This document shows, piece by piece, positions 23,109-36,134 of a stretch of DNA of 64,000 bases. The stretch spans positions 240,116,422 through 240,180,421 of the forward strand of contig NC_081406.1 of NCBI RefSeq assembly GCF_030272615.1, read 5' to 3'. This stretch comes from Cryptomeria japonica. Taxonomy: Eukaryota; Streptophyta; Pinopsida; Cupressales; Cupressaceae. The notes below the pieces were generated by a model. It was not told the DNA's origin. It made no database searches and saw only the letters and a program-made list of their open reading frames with translations. Position numbers and translations under genes: made by a program. Positions within the stretch are counted from its first letter, which is position 1. Each line of letters starts with the position of its first letter.

Positions 23109-23122
23109 CAAAGAGGGGCAAA
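23109..23122 (+). other. E5 polypurine tract
   Basis: AAAGAGGGGCAAA lies immediately before the 3' LTR start (TGTAGTCACA at 23123), the expected position for plus-strand priming. Confidence 0.85.
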
Positions 23123-25061
23123 TGTAGTCACATAAATCTGTCCACTTAATTAAATGAATACTTAGTATTTATTTGATTATTTAACCATCAATTAATAATT
23201 AATTAAATTAATATTTAATTAATTCATCTTAACCCTCTTCTCCTATTAATTAAATAAATTATTCAATTTATTTGATTTAATTCACTTAACCAAATTCATA
23301 CCATTAATTAAATAAATAAATCATATTTGTTTAATTAAATCTTCTCTCACATTTAAATAAATTAATATTTATTTAAATCCCCCAAAATCCCACCTCTCAC
23401 ATTTAAATAAATTAATATTTATTTAAATCCCCCAAAATCCCACCTCTCACATTTAAATAAATAAATCATTTATTTAAATCACCTTTATCCTCCACCCACT
23501 TGTATTTTCCTACAAAAGCAAGTTGCACAATTATTTTAAATAAATAATTTATTTAAATCACCTTTATCCTCCACCCACTTGTATTTTCCTACAAAAGCAA
23601 GTTGCACAACTATTTTAAATAAATTATTTATTTAAAATCCTATTTATGCTCACCCACTTGAAACCTTTAATCCCTTAAAGTATTCAAACTTGATGGCTTT
23701 AAAGTCTTCAAACTTGATGGCTTCCTTCTATAGTCTTCTTAAGACTTTAATGGTTTTCCTTAAAGTCTTCAAGCCTTTAATGGTTCCCCTCAAAGTCTTC
23801 AAGCATTTTAATGCTTTATCTTCCTTTTTTCATTAAAATAAATTAATATTTATTTGAATATTTATCCAAATACAACTTGCACACATTTATTGAAATAAAT
23901 GAATTTTTATTTTAATAAAATCCTATTTTCCCTCACCCACCAAATCCACTTGCAAAATCTAATCCCCTTCTAGATTCTTCTAACCCCTTCCTAATTAACT
24001 TAATCCATCCTCTAATTATTCTCACATTCCTAAGCAAAATGGAGTCACTTCTCAAAGCCTAAAAGTCTTTGATAACCATTAAAGGCTTTCAACCTTCAAC
24101 CACTAAATGTCTTAAAGTCTTGGATAACCTTTGAAAGCTTCCAACCTTCAACCACTAAATGGCTCAAAGTCTTTGATAACCATTGAAGGCTTTCAACCTT
24201 CAACCACTTAATCCCCAAAGTCTCCAATAACCATTAATGGTTACCTCAAACCCTCCCACATGGTTAAAACATTTGTTTTGACTCAACCTCTACCCAACCC
24301 AAGGGTCTCATCAAGCCTTTAATGCTTTGACCATGATTATCTCTTAATCATTTGCACATAGGTTTATCCTTGCATTAACTCCTAATCCAGTGGGTAATCC
24401 TAATTTAGGCTTGACCCTTACCTTCTAGATAACCATGAGGTCTCCTCAGGCATTTAATGCCTCCAACCTCTTCTCTCAACCCAATCTTATGTTGACACTT
24501 GTCACCATTTCATTGGTGCAAATTGTGCACATGGATCCCCAACTTTCAAGCTTGACCCTTGATTAAACCTTTCAATCCTGGCCATCCATTGCTCCATTTT
24601 TCCTATAAATAGAGCCCATTCCTTCATAATCCAGATCCTGAAAACTTGTATGCATTTAGGCTATAGACATTTTTAGAGAGCATTTAGCATAGCATAACTA
24701 AAATCTTGTCTTTTTGGTAAAATCAATCATTTTAGCATCAATAGCATAGTATTTAGCTTTTCATTTCATATTTGAAGCTTAATATTAAATCTCAATCCTC
24801 CATAAGCATCCATAGTGCAAAAAGCTGCTGAGAGCTACACTCATTTGGGACTTGGAGAGGAGAGGAACAAGGGAGGAGCAACTATGAGCATCTTGATTAG
24901 CTATTTTATTCTATGTTTATATGCTTTCTATTTCATGCTTAATATCTCTCTTGATATGCCTGTTTAGGATAATCTTTTGTTGTTAACACTAATGTTTGTT
25001 TCTTGTGCTCTTGTGTGTGTTGCCATCAAACAGATTTTCTAATCCTTTTTGCAGAGCATCA
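23123..25061 (+). repeat. E5 3' LTR
   Basis: Matches 8793-10732 with about 13 substitutions and one T-run length change. It ends GAGCATCA at 25061 and is followed by the ATTAT duplication at 25062-25066. The TATA box copy is at 24604-24612. Confidence 0.95.
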
Positions 25062-25082
25062 ATTATATTATTCACAATATTT

Positions 25083-25582
25083 TTTTTTAATTTATTTTTG
25101 ATAAAAGTGGATAGAACCACTGAACTATATTAAATTTTAAAAGTTTTTTTTTACAGTGTCTGGTTCAAAAAGCATTGAAGGGAAAGAACCAGTCGAAAAC
25201 CCTTCAGTATTGCCTAAGTAACACAAGCCTATTCTACCCAATACCAAATGCCCATTGGCATAGTACATCAAAAACCCATCCCAATTACATAAGCCGTATT
25301 AGATATAAGGGAAGCCGCCAATAGAAGCATATAGAAGGAAGATTAAAGTATGATCACCGAAGGATGCATATCCATTGCTGCCAAAAAACACCAGTCTGAA
25401 CCACCCCTATCTATGAAACACAATTCTCCAAACCACTGGTTAGAATGATACCACATAGCAGAAATGAAACCATAATCAGAGACCCTGTCAAAATAAACAT
25501 TGTGATCAAGCATAGCAGAACCCACACCAAAAAAATCCATACCAAATATGGAGGTTGATGAACACTACAACTATGCCCTTCT
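25083..25582 (-). other. LINE E7 3' UTR and A tail
   Basis: Non-coding stretch following the RNase H domain on the minus strand. It ends in an A run of about 8-10 nt (T run on plus at 25081-25090). A second internal T run is at about 25144-25153. Confidence 0.65.
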
Positions 25583-28500
25583 TTACTTCAAATATTCCAA
25601 AACCGAGGAAGGGATCTCATCCAGACTTACCTCCCGCATATTAGCTTCACTGTCAATGGCTAAGTTAGCCAAGAAATCTGCAATCTTATTCACTTCCCTA
25701 TAACAGTGGGAAATAAAAAAGGAATCAAAAAAATCCAATTTTTGCAAAATATGATCAAGTATATATTGTAATTGCCAACAATTCGACTTCTTTTTCATGA
25801 CACTTTGAATAATAACCATAGAATCACCCTCAATTATCAAGTCCTTAATTCCCAAAGATATAGCCATATCCAAACCAAAGGACAAAGCAAAGAATTCTGC
25901 ACAATTGTTAGACTTGAAACTAATCGCATGACAATGAGCCTAAACAAATCTTACCTTATGATCATAAAATACCATACCTGCCACTGCCAGGCTAGGGTTC
26001 CCATGAGAAGCACCATCAAAATTCAATTTAAAGTGCCCTTATGGAGGAGGTTTCCAGCAAGCAAAATTTCTCTTACTTATAGCATTAGTCTTATTTAAAA
26101 TAGATCCATGAGAAGGTAAGATTGATAACATTCTCCAAACTCAAGTTACCCTACCATCCCAATGAGAAAAAGAGGTAAGGGTTTCCAAATTCTTATAGAT
26201 AAAAGACAAAGCAACTTAGATATGGAAGATTCAATCCTCAATAAAACCTTAGCCAAGGAAGAACTTGTTTGTTTAAAAATCCTATTATTACGCTCTAACC
26301 AAATATTCCAAATCACAATAGATGGAGAAATAATCCAAAGACATGCATAGAAAGATGAGGCAAATAGGAGAGGCCAAGCTCTAAAGTGGGAAAGGAGATC
26401 CTTACCAATAACAAAGGATAGATTAAGCTTTTCAAACAACCATTGCTAGCGAGCATAGGCAAAATCACAGTGAAGAAACAAGTGTTCAGAGGATTCTAAA
26501 TTTTTATTACAAAAGACACAAGAAAATACCATTGTAATACCCAACCTATCCAACCTCATTCCTGTAAGGACCCTGTCCTACACTGCTAACCAAGCAAAAG
26601 CACTAGCCTTTGGGAGGCAAGCCATATGCCAAAACAACTTGTATGGCCAAGTAGATAAATCTTTAGTAACCAAGAAAGAATTATAGCCATCCTTAACTGT
26701 GTACTTACCAGAGATATTCCTTGTCCAGATAAGCTTATCATCGGCATCAGAAAGGTTTATTACTCTCTCCCCCAACATCTTTCCATATTCCAATTTCACA
26801 TTTTGATCAATATCTAAAAACTCAATTGATTTCCATTTTGCCACCTTAAGATTCCCACTATACTCAATTTCAAAATAATCAGCCACAAAGACACCCCAAA
26901 GGGAAGAAAGAGTGGAAATTAAAGGAGACCAATCCCTCGAGTTCACCAAAGGGGGATGTCCTTTCCAAACTTCCTCCCAAAACCTAACCTTTCTACCATT
27001 ATGAACAATCCATGAGAGATGAGGCAAAATCACTGATCTACATTTACATAGAAAATTCCAAATAGCTGAACCAAACAGTAAATTAGAAACTTGAAAAACA
27101 TACTCTCTTGGTCCGTTATTTAAATATTTAGCAAACATAATTTGTGCCCAAAAGGAGAATGGTCTCTCATACAATTTCCAAACCAACTTAGCACCTAAGG
27201 CTAAATTTTGACTTTCTAGACTCCTAATGCCTATGCCCCCAAGGTTTTTAGGTAAACAAACTTTATCCCATGCTACCAGAGGGAGTTTCTTCTTACGTTC
27301 TTTATTATTACTCCAAAGGAAGGACCTAAGAGTATCTTGCAAACTAACAAGAACCCCTTTCGGAGATTGCAAAATAGACATGAGATAAATAGGAACAACA
27401 TTTAGGATAGACTTAATAAGAACAATCTTACCAACCAAAGATAACCATCTATGATTCTAGGATAGGATCCTTCTAGAGATAACTGAAATGATCTTATCCC
27501 AAAACTCAACTCTATCCTTCTTAGTGAAGAAAAGTATACCAAGATAAGAACAAGGAAGATTTCTAGATGCAAATCCCCCAAAAATCTTCAATCTATCTTG
27601 AACCAATTGTGAAGCATGAAGGAAAAAAATCTTTGACTTATCAACATTGACTCTTTGACCAGAAAAGGATGCATAATTTTGTATTATCCCCTTTATCACT
27701 CTTGCCTCACCCAAAGAGGCCTGACCAAATAACAAGGTATCATCTACAAACAAGCAATGAGAAATGCTTTGTGGAACATTATGAATCCTAATTCCCTTCC
27801 AAATCCCTCCCAGCTTAGCGGCTCTTATAGCCCAACTGAACGTTTCAGCTAAAAGAATGAACAAGAAAGGAGACAGGGGATCCCCCTACCTCAAACCCCT
27901 AGAAGAGGAGAAAAAACCACAAGGGGAGACATTAATTAGAACCAAGAACCTTGCAAAAGAAATACAAGCACGAATCCATTTGACCCATGCCTTGGAAAAG
28001 CCCAATTTAAGTAGAACAACACAGAATGCCCCACATTCTACTCTATCATATGCTTTCATCATTTCTAATTTGAGGATCATGGTCGGGATTCTCTGAGTAG
28101 AAATAGAATGCAGAACCTCATGCGCCACTATAGCTCCCTCTATCGTCTCCCTTCCTAGAACAAAACCACCTTGTTCTAAAGAAATGATCCTAGGCAGAAT
28201 TTTAGCCAATCTTAAAGAAATAACCTTGGTAAAAATCTTTTACAAAGTATTACATAAAGCAATAGGGCGAAAATCAGCAAATGTCTTGGTAACCTCTTTT
28301 TTAGGAGTAATAGCAATCATTGTAGTATTAAGCTCTTTCAAAACAGATCTATTCCTTCTAGCTTCCTCAAGGGCCAATAAAACATCATTTCCTACAAAAT
28401 CCCAGCATTTCTGAAAAAATAGAGTAAATCCATCCGGTCCCGGAGCCTTATCAGGGTTCATTGCAAAAACAACATTCTTAACTTCATCCAAATAAAAAGG

Positions 28501-29822
28501 AGACATCAACATTTTATTATCTTCCGAAGATACCAAAGAAGGAATATGAGAAGAAATGTTAATATGAAGATCTCCATGCTCCAAAGACAATAGTGACTTA
28601 GAAAACCTAACTGCCTCTGAAGCAATATCCTCCTGTTCTGTTAAAAGTCTGCCATTTGGACACTCAATACAAGATATCCTATTTCTACTTCTCTTAATTT
28701 TTGTTGAAGAGTGAAATTTTTTTGTATTTCTATCACCATCTGAAAGCCAGATCTCCCTCGATTTCTGTCTCCAATAGATTTCTTCTTTGGACAAAACTTC
28801 TTCAAGCTCTGCTTTTAGCAATTTTAGTTCATCAAAAACAAGAGGCACCATACCATGTTGAATCACATGTGAATTAAGACATTCAATCATATCTTGAATC
28901 CTCTGTTTTTCTTGAAAGATGTTCTTAAAATGCAATATATTCCATTCTCTAATATTAAATTTCAAAAATCTCAACTTCTTATCAATCTGAAACATTCGGG
29001 ATCCAGAGCAATAAGGAGCAGAACTCCACCATTTTTTGAGCAAAGGCAAAAAGGAAGAATCTTTAAACCACATAGGTTCAAATTTAAAAGGTGACTTAAA
29101 AGGAGCTTTATCTTCCAGAATTGATAGAGAAATTGGAAAATGATCTGACCCCGAAACTCAAGGAATAGAGGAAAAAATTTGAACTTTGAATCAATCCAAA
29201 CATCTGATAACAAAAACCGGTCTAACCTTTCCACAATCTAAGAAAAATCTCTTCGCATATTTGTCCATGTGAAAATCCCATTCTGAAACTGACAATCAAA
29301 AAGACGCATGTCCTTAATGAACATCCCAAAGTCTTCCATAGTTTTTTTATTAGGAAGAATACCTCCTTTCTTTTCTCCCAAGTCAGTGATAGCATTAAAA
29401 TCCCCCCCAAAGATTATAAAGGAACCATGCCTTAAAGGGGAGGAAATCCTCTTAAGTTCTCCCCATAATTTAGTCTTCCTTTGAATACCAGAAGGAGCAT
29501 AAATATTAAAAAGCCAAAACTTAACCTTCGAAAGCTTTCTTTTAACTAAGGCCAACATCTAGTTTACAGTAGAAGCAACTAGCTTAGCCTTAATGTTATA
29601 GTTATTCCAAAGCAATGCCAAACCCCCTGACGCACCACAAGCTAGAGAGGAGAGGAATTCCCACTTTCTCCAAGAAGAAAAAACCAAATCAGTAGGCTCC
29701 TTTGACAATTTTGTCTCTTGCAACATGAAAATATCACACTTAACTAAGTCCATCTGGGACTTAATTAAGCACCTCTTGTTAGGGGCATTTAAGCCCCTAA
29801 CATTCCAAGATATAATTCTCAT
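25583..29822 (-). pseudogene. LINE E7 ORF2: endonuclease, reverse transcriptase, RNase H
   Basis: Starts at the ATG at 29822. The N-terminal APE-type endonuclease shows ISWNVRGLN, LQETKLS and GGDFNAI. RT follows, with NPDKAPGPDGFT, DFRPIALCN and the catalytic LFVDDTLLF near 27740. A zinc-binding motif with CVFC...H...H lies near 26480-26530. An RNase H domain at 25583-25900 has CAEFFALSFGLD, IEGDSMVII and REVNKIADFLANLA. In-frame stops fall at about 29559, 29236, 28240, 27885, 27457 and 26578. Frame changes occur near 29150 and between 26100 and 25900. The full set of domains is that of plant L1-clade LINEs with an acquired RNase H. This enzyme would nick target DNA and copy LINE RNA in place. 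Confidence 0.88.
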
Positions 29823-31776
29823 TGCTCTTGAGGGGAGACCGAGGCTCCCCTCTTTCCTTTAGACGGAGAAGACTTTCCTTCTCCAAAACTACTTTGAAGA
29901 TTACTCTTCACCGCCCCTGACCTAGTCACAGGAGGACTGATAATAGACCTCTTACTCCTCTTTCCCTTAGGAGTACCACTTCCTTTCAGAGCGTCACCAA
30001 GAGAAACCGAATGCTTCCCTTTCCCAACACCAGGAGAAAGAGACAAAGTCTATTGAATCCCAGCATCAATTTCTAATTGAGTCTTTCAATTCTTTGGAGG
30101 CCTACCCCTACCAGGAGAAACCATAGATGAAGCCCTAATTAGAGTAGTTTGAACAATTGGTAAACTCTTACTTGACTTAGGAGAAGTCATGGCTAAATTA
30201 TCTATAATGCCCACTTCTGATGAGGCCAAAATCTCAAAAGGGTTAGCAGACGTAGAAATAGGAAGGGTCGATTTAATTCCCCCCAAGTCACTCTCAATGG
30301 AATAAATAACCCTATTCGTAATGTCCTCATCCATTTGATGCTCATGATCTTTAAAAAGATCATTTACTTGGTGAACCAGATTTTCATCTGGCACAATAAT
30401 AGGAATGTCCCCCAACTAAATATTATTTCCTAAGGTGGCGTTATTATCCACATCCACATCAACATGCTGCAAAGAATTAGACACCAATTATTTGACTTGT
30501 TGAACAAGGATAGCATCATCAAGAAACCCTAGAGAAGAAACCCCAACATTAAACTCTGAAACAACCCCATCATTCTTCACAAAAATCTGACCAATCCCCT
30601 GACAAATTTCTAAGTATTCTTTTGACTTCATAGGATAGATAGGATTCCCAGCACCATCATTTAGTGACTTATCCAAGGAATTCGAGGTAGTGAGATTTGG
30701 AAGCAGATCATCCACATTGTTGTCCCCCGAAACCACAATATTCTGGTTAGCTACTGTCTTATCCTTGTAAAAATCCATACAGACTCCATATTGTGAGACA
30801 CAACATAAACCTCTCGCTTCCCAACATCCCTCATAGCCTGGTTAACCTCAAAAATAGCAGGAGGTTTCCCAGTGGAACCATTAACTAATAGTTTATCCAG
30901 AAATGGATTATCGTTACTACCCAAGCAATGTTCTACCTTATCCAGAACAGAGGATTTCAAAAAATCCATAAGCAAAGGAGCATCCAATTGCAAGGAATTT
31001 TTACCAAAGTGTTTCTCCAACTTATTAATTGGTTGTTTCCAAATACCCTCATGAGATTTAATGATATAGGTTCGAGGGCAAACATTATTAGGGTTAGTCA
31101 AGACACAAATTTTTACCAAAACTTCCCCCTCCACAAAATCAAATCTTGATGATAAGAAAGAACCACAAGTATTACCAATTTGTTCCAAAACCTCTGGATC
31201 CATAAATTCAAATGGTAATTTGGGCAAGCCAAACCAAAAAGGAACTAATTTAAAGCTTGACCAAGCAGGGACATAAAATGGTTTCCAAGCCGAAACAAAC
31301 ACTAAATTTTTACAAAACCAGTAATATGAAGATTTTAAAACTTCATCCCTAACAGAAGAAGAGTTGAAAACAATAATAAATGCATTTGTAGAGAGTAATT
31401 GAAAATAATGCATATTAGACCACTTTTTCTGCAATTTATGATGAAATTTAGATAAACTAGTTGCATCCCCTCATATTTCCCCAGAAATAGCATGTGTATG
31501 CAAACAACGAGTTTTCAAATCGACAACAGAATCAAGTAAATCAATGCATGGAACAAGAGCCCATACTTGTGAGGACCCACCTCCTAAATCAGAGCTAGTT
31601 TGATTTTCACTTACCTTATTGTCTTTTCTTGATGTTGAAGATTCCCTTACCTTATCCCCCCTTTGATGTGACGAAGATAACTCAAGCGGGTTACTGTTAG
31701 ATTGTTTGTCCATCATCTTTTCACCACTGTTCAGCCGAGAAGCCCTAATTGCCTCATTTACAGATGAAAACTTCAC
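29819..31776 (-). pseudogene. LINE E7 ORF1: DUF4283-like RNA-binding protein
   Basis: The N-terminal part has the KFSSVNEAIRASRL opening. It is followed by a segment like the plant LINE ORF1 domain (WSNMHYFQLLSTNAFIIVFNSS, WKPFYVPAWSSFKLVPFWFG, LPKLPFEFMDPEVLEQIGN). That domain is found in plant LINE ORF1 and related zinc-knuckle proteins and is thought to bind RNA. The C-terminal third is serine/lysine-rich, ending near a basic tail. A stop at 31471-31473 and a frameshift near 30770 break it, and a stop lies near 30485. Its TGA at 29821-29819 overlaps the ORF2 ATG by the ATGA arrangement. The true start may be slightly upstream of 31776. Confidence 0.75.
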
Positions 31777-32690
31777 AACTTTCTCATAGGACAGTTTTCC
31801 TCCCAGCTCTGTAAATCATTTACCCGAAAGCCCCTTTAAATGATTTGGGATAAACTTTTGCTACGGGCCCTGACCAAAATGCCTACGATCCAAAAATCGT
31901 TGATGCCCTTCACTAGATTTGTCCATACTCCGCCAATTTCCACTGCTTGGACCTCTGAAAAAACCCCGAAAATACTTGGAGACCAGTTTGAAATTTCGTA
32001 AGTCTACCCTCAACAAATTCTATGCTGCCATATCTATCCATTTGCCCTTCGTGAAGACCAGCTATGGGACATTTGGCTAATCTTCCCAACCCACATCAGC
32101 CCACACGCCAATAACCCTAGATTCCTCCATAGAGAGCACTTTTAAAATCTGAAAGATCTCTCTGCTAATAAGCGATTCCACACTTCTTTGTTCGCTCTGG
32201 TCAATGACTACATGAACCGTATGCTACATAGTGATATCTGCTAAACATCATCAATATCTCCAACCACGGTCTTTTGATCTCTACCTCCGTCAATTTGGTG
32301 GACTTCAACAATCGATGACTCTTAATTTTGTGATTTCTTGAAATTTCTACTTTGGCGGCTCCAAACAAAAACACTCCTTATGCATTTTATTTTTGACTCG
32401 ATGCCTCTTCAATACTTAGCTGCGCAATCTGGCCTCTATTGGCTCCTTCCACAGACTGGCAACAATAACACTGATTTTTTCTGATTGTTGTGAACCCTAG
32501 ACAGGCCTCTGACGAATGAGTTGAGGAGTTGTAATGAGGCATTTAGCGCTCCAGAGTGGATCATTGAGATTTGCGCCATGACTCTCCAGCTGCGTGGAAA
32601 TTCCTCCACCAATAATACCGAAGCCTCCGGCCTTAGTTACTCTATGTTCCTTATTGTTGATCTTCTCATGTTCTTCGATGGATCTCACAC
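31777..32690 (-). other. LINE E7 5' UTR
   Basis: About 0.9 kb, less AT-rich than the flanks, with no long open frame. Its outer edge is set by the putative target duplication at 32691-32706. It would hold the internal promoter of the LINE. Confidence 0.55.
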
Positions 32691-32706
32691 ATTATTATCA
32701 ATATTT

Positions 32707-33661
32707 ATTTATTTGTTTATTATAATTTATTAATATTTTACCTCATTAATACCAATTAAGTGCATCCCACACATTGCTGAAGTGATACCCACACATATTA
32801 TGGTGAGCAGGGATGTTATTGCCTGTAACTTTCTGACAGTTTCTGATTCTAGCAGCACTGTATCCTTATTGTCCTCCCTTGTCCAATTCCCCAAAAGTTT
32901 GCTCCAAACTTAGAAAAATAACCCCAAGAACAAAGGTTTTATTGATTGTCCTTCTTTTATGAGCATAGACTATAATCATTTCCCATCTATTCAGTGATTG
33001 CAGATGATATCCTCCTCTGGACAATCTTGTTGACTCTTAATATCTTTATCTTTTCGTCGTGCTCTCCTTAGGGAATATTAGGCTCCTTTATCCCTACGGA
33101 AGAGGCACATTCTCTCTTTGGAGGGTGGCACCGATTTGCCCAAAGGTTGCATGCCTTTTCTTCACACCCCACCAAGACCAAGAATCAAGTGGGTTGCAGC
33201 CCAAATACTTACTAAGAATAAGGCCACATAGATAGAATAACATTTGATTATAAATAAGCCTATGAACTATATTATAATAAATATATGATCACTACCAATT
33301 GGAATTTGTAAATAACATTTTTGTAATAACATATGAATTTATGGAATGATGAAAATAATTAAAAATAATTAAACATTTAGATTATAATTATGAATAAATA
33401 TTATATAAGGAGCTATATCTATATTTCAGAATTTGAACTATTGTATTTACAATAAGAATATGTAAATTATGTTTATAATATAATGATTTTTTATTTATTT
33501 AAATATTTCAAGAATATTATTAGTAATAAATATTAATTAAATAATAATATTTTATTAATAAATAAATTTTAAGTAATCATTCATTAATAGATATTATATT
33601 AATTAATAATAATATTCGTTTCATTTAGGTTATGTATAACGATCAAGGAAGGGACATGACA
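32707..33661. other. E4 right part, AT-rich and non-coding
   Basis: A moderately mixed stretch to about 33250, then very AT-rich sequence with ATTAATAATAAT words to the GGGACATGACA terminus. No open frame of note. Confidence 0.6.
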
Positions 33662-36134
33662 TAATTCGTCATCTGGAAAATCCTCCTCCGACAAGCTTGG
33701 ATAAGGACATTGAAAATGATTGTAGAGCTAAAGAAGCACTCTTGAGCACACTTTCTGATTAGCAAATAATGGGATTAACTAAACAATCAAATGTGAAGGC
33801 TATATGGGATAAGTTGGAATCTTTGAATGAAGGTGACCCTACTGGTAAAATTGCTAAACTTGATGGTTATCGGGTGAGGTATGAGAACCTGAAGATGGAA
33901 GAAGATGAAAGGATTACTACGCTTATGGAAAGAGTTAATGAAATTGTTATGGGAATTTAATGTTGTGATGGATCTTTGAGTGAAGATGAGATTGTATCTA
34001 AAGTATTGAGATCTTTGCCACCGGCTTACAAGATGAAGGCTACTACAATTAATGAGTTGAGAACAATGACTAACACTTCTATTAACAGGGATACTTTGAC
34101 TGGAAAATTATCTTCTTTTGAGCTTGAAGAATTTGGTCCTCAAGGAGTTGCAAAGATTGAATCTGCTTTTCATGCACCTACATCATCAACCGGCAAGAGT
34201 GATTAGAAAGCTTTATATGCAAAGGAACTAGATGAAGTGAAGAAAGAAGATGAATAGTTTGAGCAACTGGAAGCCCTATTTGCTAGAAGAGTACCAAAAG
34301 GTCCTGCTGGAAGTAAGTATGAAGGAAAATCACCTTTTAAATGTTTTGCATGTAATAAGATAGGTCATTTTACATCTAGATCTTCCGAGAGGAATTCAAG
34401 ATTTGAAGAGAAAGATAGAATATCTTTTAGGCCTAACCATGATTATTAGAACAACAATAAGTATAGGAGAAACAAGGATAAATCATGTTACTATGCGGAT
34501 GAGGAAGGTGTAACTGATTCCATTGATGAACTGACACAAGATTCAGCTAGTGGATCTAATAGTGGTAAGGAATGGGTATTTCTGGCTATTAAGGAAGATG
34601 CTCTAATACTTGTTGTTCAAAATGAGGAAAAGGCCCTTGCCGCTAAAATTGAAGACAAGGATGAATGGGCGATAGACAGTGGATGTTCACATCATATGAC
34701 TAGAGATAAAAGGAATTTTTTTATCTTTGCGAGAATTTGATGGTGGACTGGTTAGATTTGGAGATGACAAAACATGCATGATTAGAGGAAGAGGAACTAT
34801 ATCATTGGATGGTTAGCATAATACTGATAATGTTTATTATGTTGAAGGTTTAAGCCATAATATTTTGAGTGTAGGACAATTGGTGGATAAGGGATTTCAA
34901 TTACAGTTCAAGGATGGAAAATGCAAAATCATTAATAGATCTGGTTTGGAGATTGTAGCTAGTACATAGACTAAAGGTAACATCTTTAATTTGAACTCCG
35001 TTGAGAAAACATGTTTGATTGCACAAATTGATGAGAGTTGGCTATGGCATAAGAGGTTGTGTCATGTGAATTTTGATTGCATTGTAGAGATTAGTTCAAC
35101 TAAGGCTGTTAGAGATATACCTAAGATTGTGAAGCCCTATAATCCGGTATGTAAGGAATGTCAATTGGGAAAGCATGTCAGAACTTCTTTTAAGAGTATA
35201 TCAGACAAATCTAATGATGTTCTTGATCTTATTCATACTGATTTATGTGGTCCTACTAGAATTAAAAGGTTTTAGGGTGATAGATATTTTATGCTAATCA
35301 TTGATGACTATTCTAGAATGATGTGGGTTAGTTTCTAAGGGAGAAATGTGAAGATTTTTAAAAGTTTAGGATCTTTAAAGATAAAGTTGAGAGAGAGACA
35401 TGGTTGAATATTAAATGCTTAAGGTCAAATCAAGGTGGTGAATTCACATTCGATGAATTTAACAGTTATTGTGAGAAGGATGGGATAAGGAGACGATTGT
35501 CTGCCCCCCAGACACCTCAGCAAAATGGTGTTGTGGAAATAAAGAATAGAACTATCTTGGATGGGGATAGAACTATGATGATGGAAGCTAATTTGCCTCA
35601 TATCTATTGGAGACAAGCTATGAGAACGACAGTATACACATTCAACATAGTTCATATCAAAGGAGACACTGATGCTGACTGAGATGGAGATGTTCATGAC
35701 CGGAAGAGCCCATCTGGTGGAGCTTTCTTTCTTGGAAAGAAATTGTTTCATGGATCAGCAAGAAGCAATCATGTACTTCTTTATCTACTTCTGAAGCTGA
35801 GTATGTTGTTGCTTCTAATAACTGTAGAAAATTTTTATGGATGAAGCAAATGTTGAAGGATATAAGGGTTGATTGCAATGAACCGGTAGTTGTTCACTAT
35901 GATAACTCTGCTGCTATTGATATATCAAAGAATCTGATATTTCATTCTAAGACTAAACACATTTCTATCAAGTATAATTTTTTGAAGGAGAAGGTGGAAG
36001 AAAATGAAGTTAGACTAGTTTATGTGAACACTAAAGAGTAGATTGCAGATATCTTCACTAAACCTTTGCCTAAGGAATCATTTGAGTACTTCAGAGATAG
36101 ATTGGGAGTTTCTGCCCCTCCAGTAGAGACTTGA
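33662..36134 (+). pseudogene. E3 gag-pol remnant with RT deleted
   Basis: Resumes the copia gag split at 8327 (for example QSNVKAIWDKLESL). A zinc knuckle reads CFACNKIGHFTSRS, last Cys lost, near 34340-34382. The protease has WAIDSGCSHHM near 34667-34700. A GAG-pre-integrase finger follows (LWHKRLCHVNF ... CKECQLGKH), then integrase with HTDLCGP. The second catalytic Asp is replaced: SNQGGEF at about 35425. The Glu is kept in QQNGVVEIKN. Near 35667 the integrase frame passes directly into the RNase H end (SPSGGAFFLGKK, then HYDNSAAIDISKN, KTKHISIKYNFL), ending at TGA 36132. The missing part spans the rest of integrase and nearly all of RT, probably more than 2 kb. Several stops are also present. 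Confidence 0.85.

Larger units (their letters stand above)
8793..25061 (+). mobile_element. E5: Tat-type Ty3/gypsy LTR retrotransposon, structurally complete
   Basis: Near-identical LTRs (8793-10732 and 23123-25061), a perfect target duplication ATTAT (8788-8792 and 25062-25066), a primer site at 10735, a polypurine tract ending at 23122, and a gag-pol in one frame from 13455 to 20744. The order is gag, protease, RT, RNase H, second RNase H, integrase. The duplicated RNase H and degenerate first RNase H mark the Tat lineage. By my reading the LTRs differ by about 13 substitutions and one 1-bp indel in 1940 bp, so this is the youngest insertion here. Four in-frame stops interrupt the polyprotein. 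Confidence 0.93.
25083..32690 (-). mobile_element. E7: L1-type plant LINE, nearly full length
   Basis: Minus-strand order is 5' UTR, ORF1, ORF2 (endonuclease, RT, zinc motif, RNase H), 3' UTR and a short A tail, seen as a T run at 25081-25090. The flanks ATTATTCACAATATTT (25067-25082) and ATTATTATCAATATTT (32691-32706) look like a 16-bp target duplication with a small change, as LINE integration produces. ORF1 and ORF2 contain stops and frameshifts, so the copy is dead. It lies 5 bp from the E5 target duplication, within E4. Confidence 0.85.
8328..33661. mobile_element. E4: solo-LTR-like element, host of E5 and E7
   Basis: The outer ends are TGTAATGTCCC at 8328 and GGGACATGACA at 33661, a near-perfect inverted terminal pair with TG...CA. 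Flanks are TAATC (8323-8327) and TAATT (33662-33666), a 5-bp target duplication with one change. After removing E5 and E7, about 1.4 kb of AT-rich, non-coding sequence remains (8328-8792, 25067-25082, 32707-33661), which fits a solo LTR. A second TGTAATGTCCC start occurs at 8536, so one LTR may be inserted in another, or the LTR end is duplicated. Confidence 0.65.
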
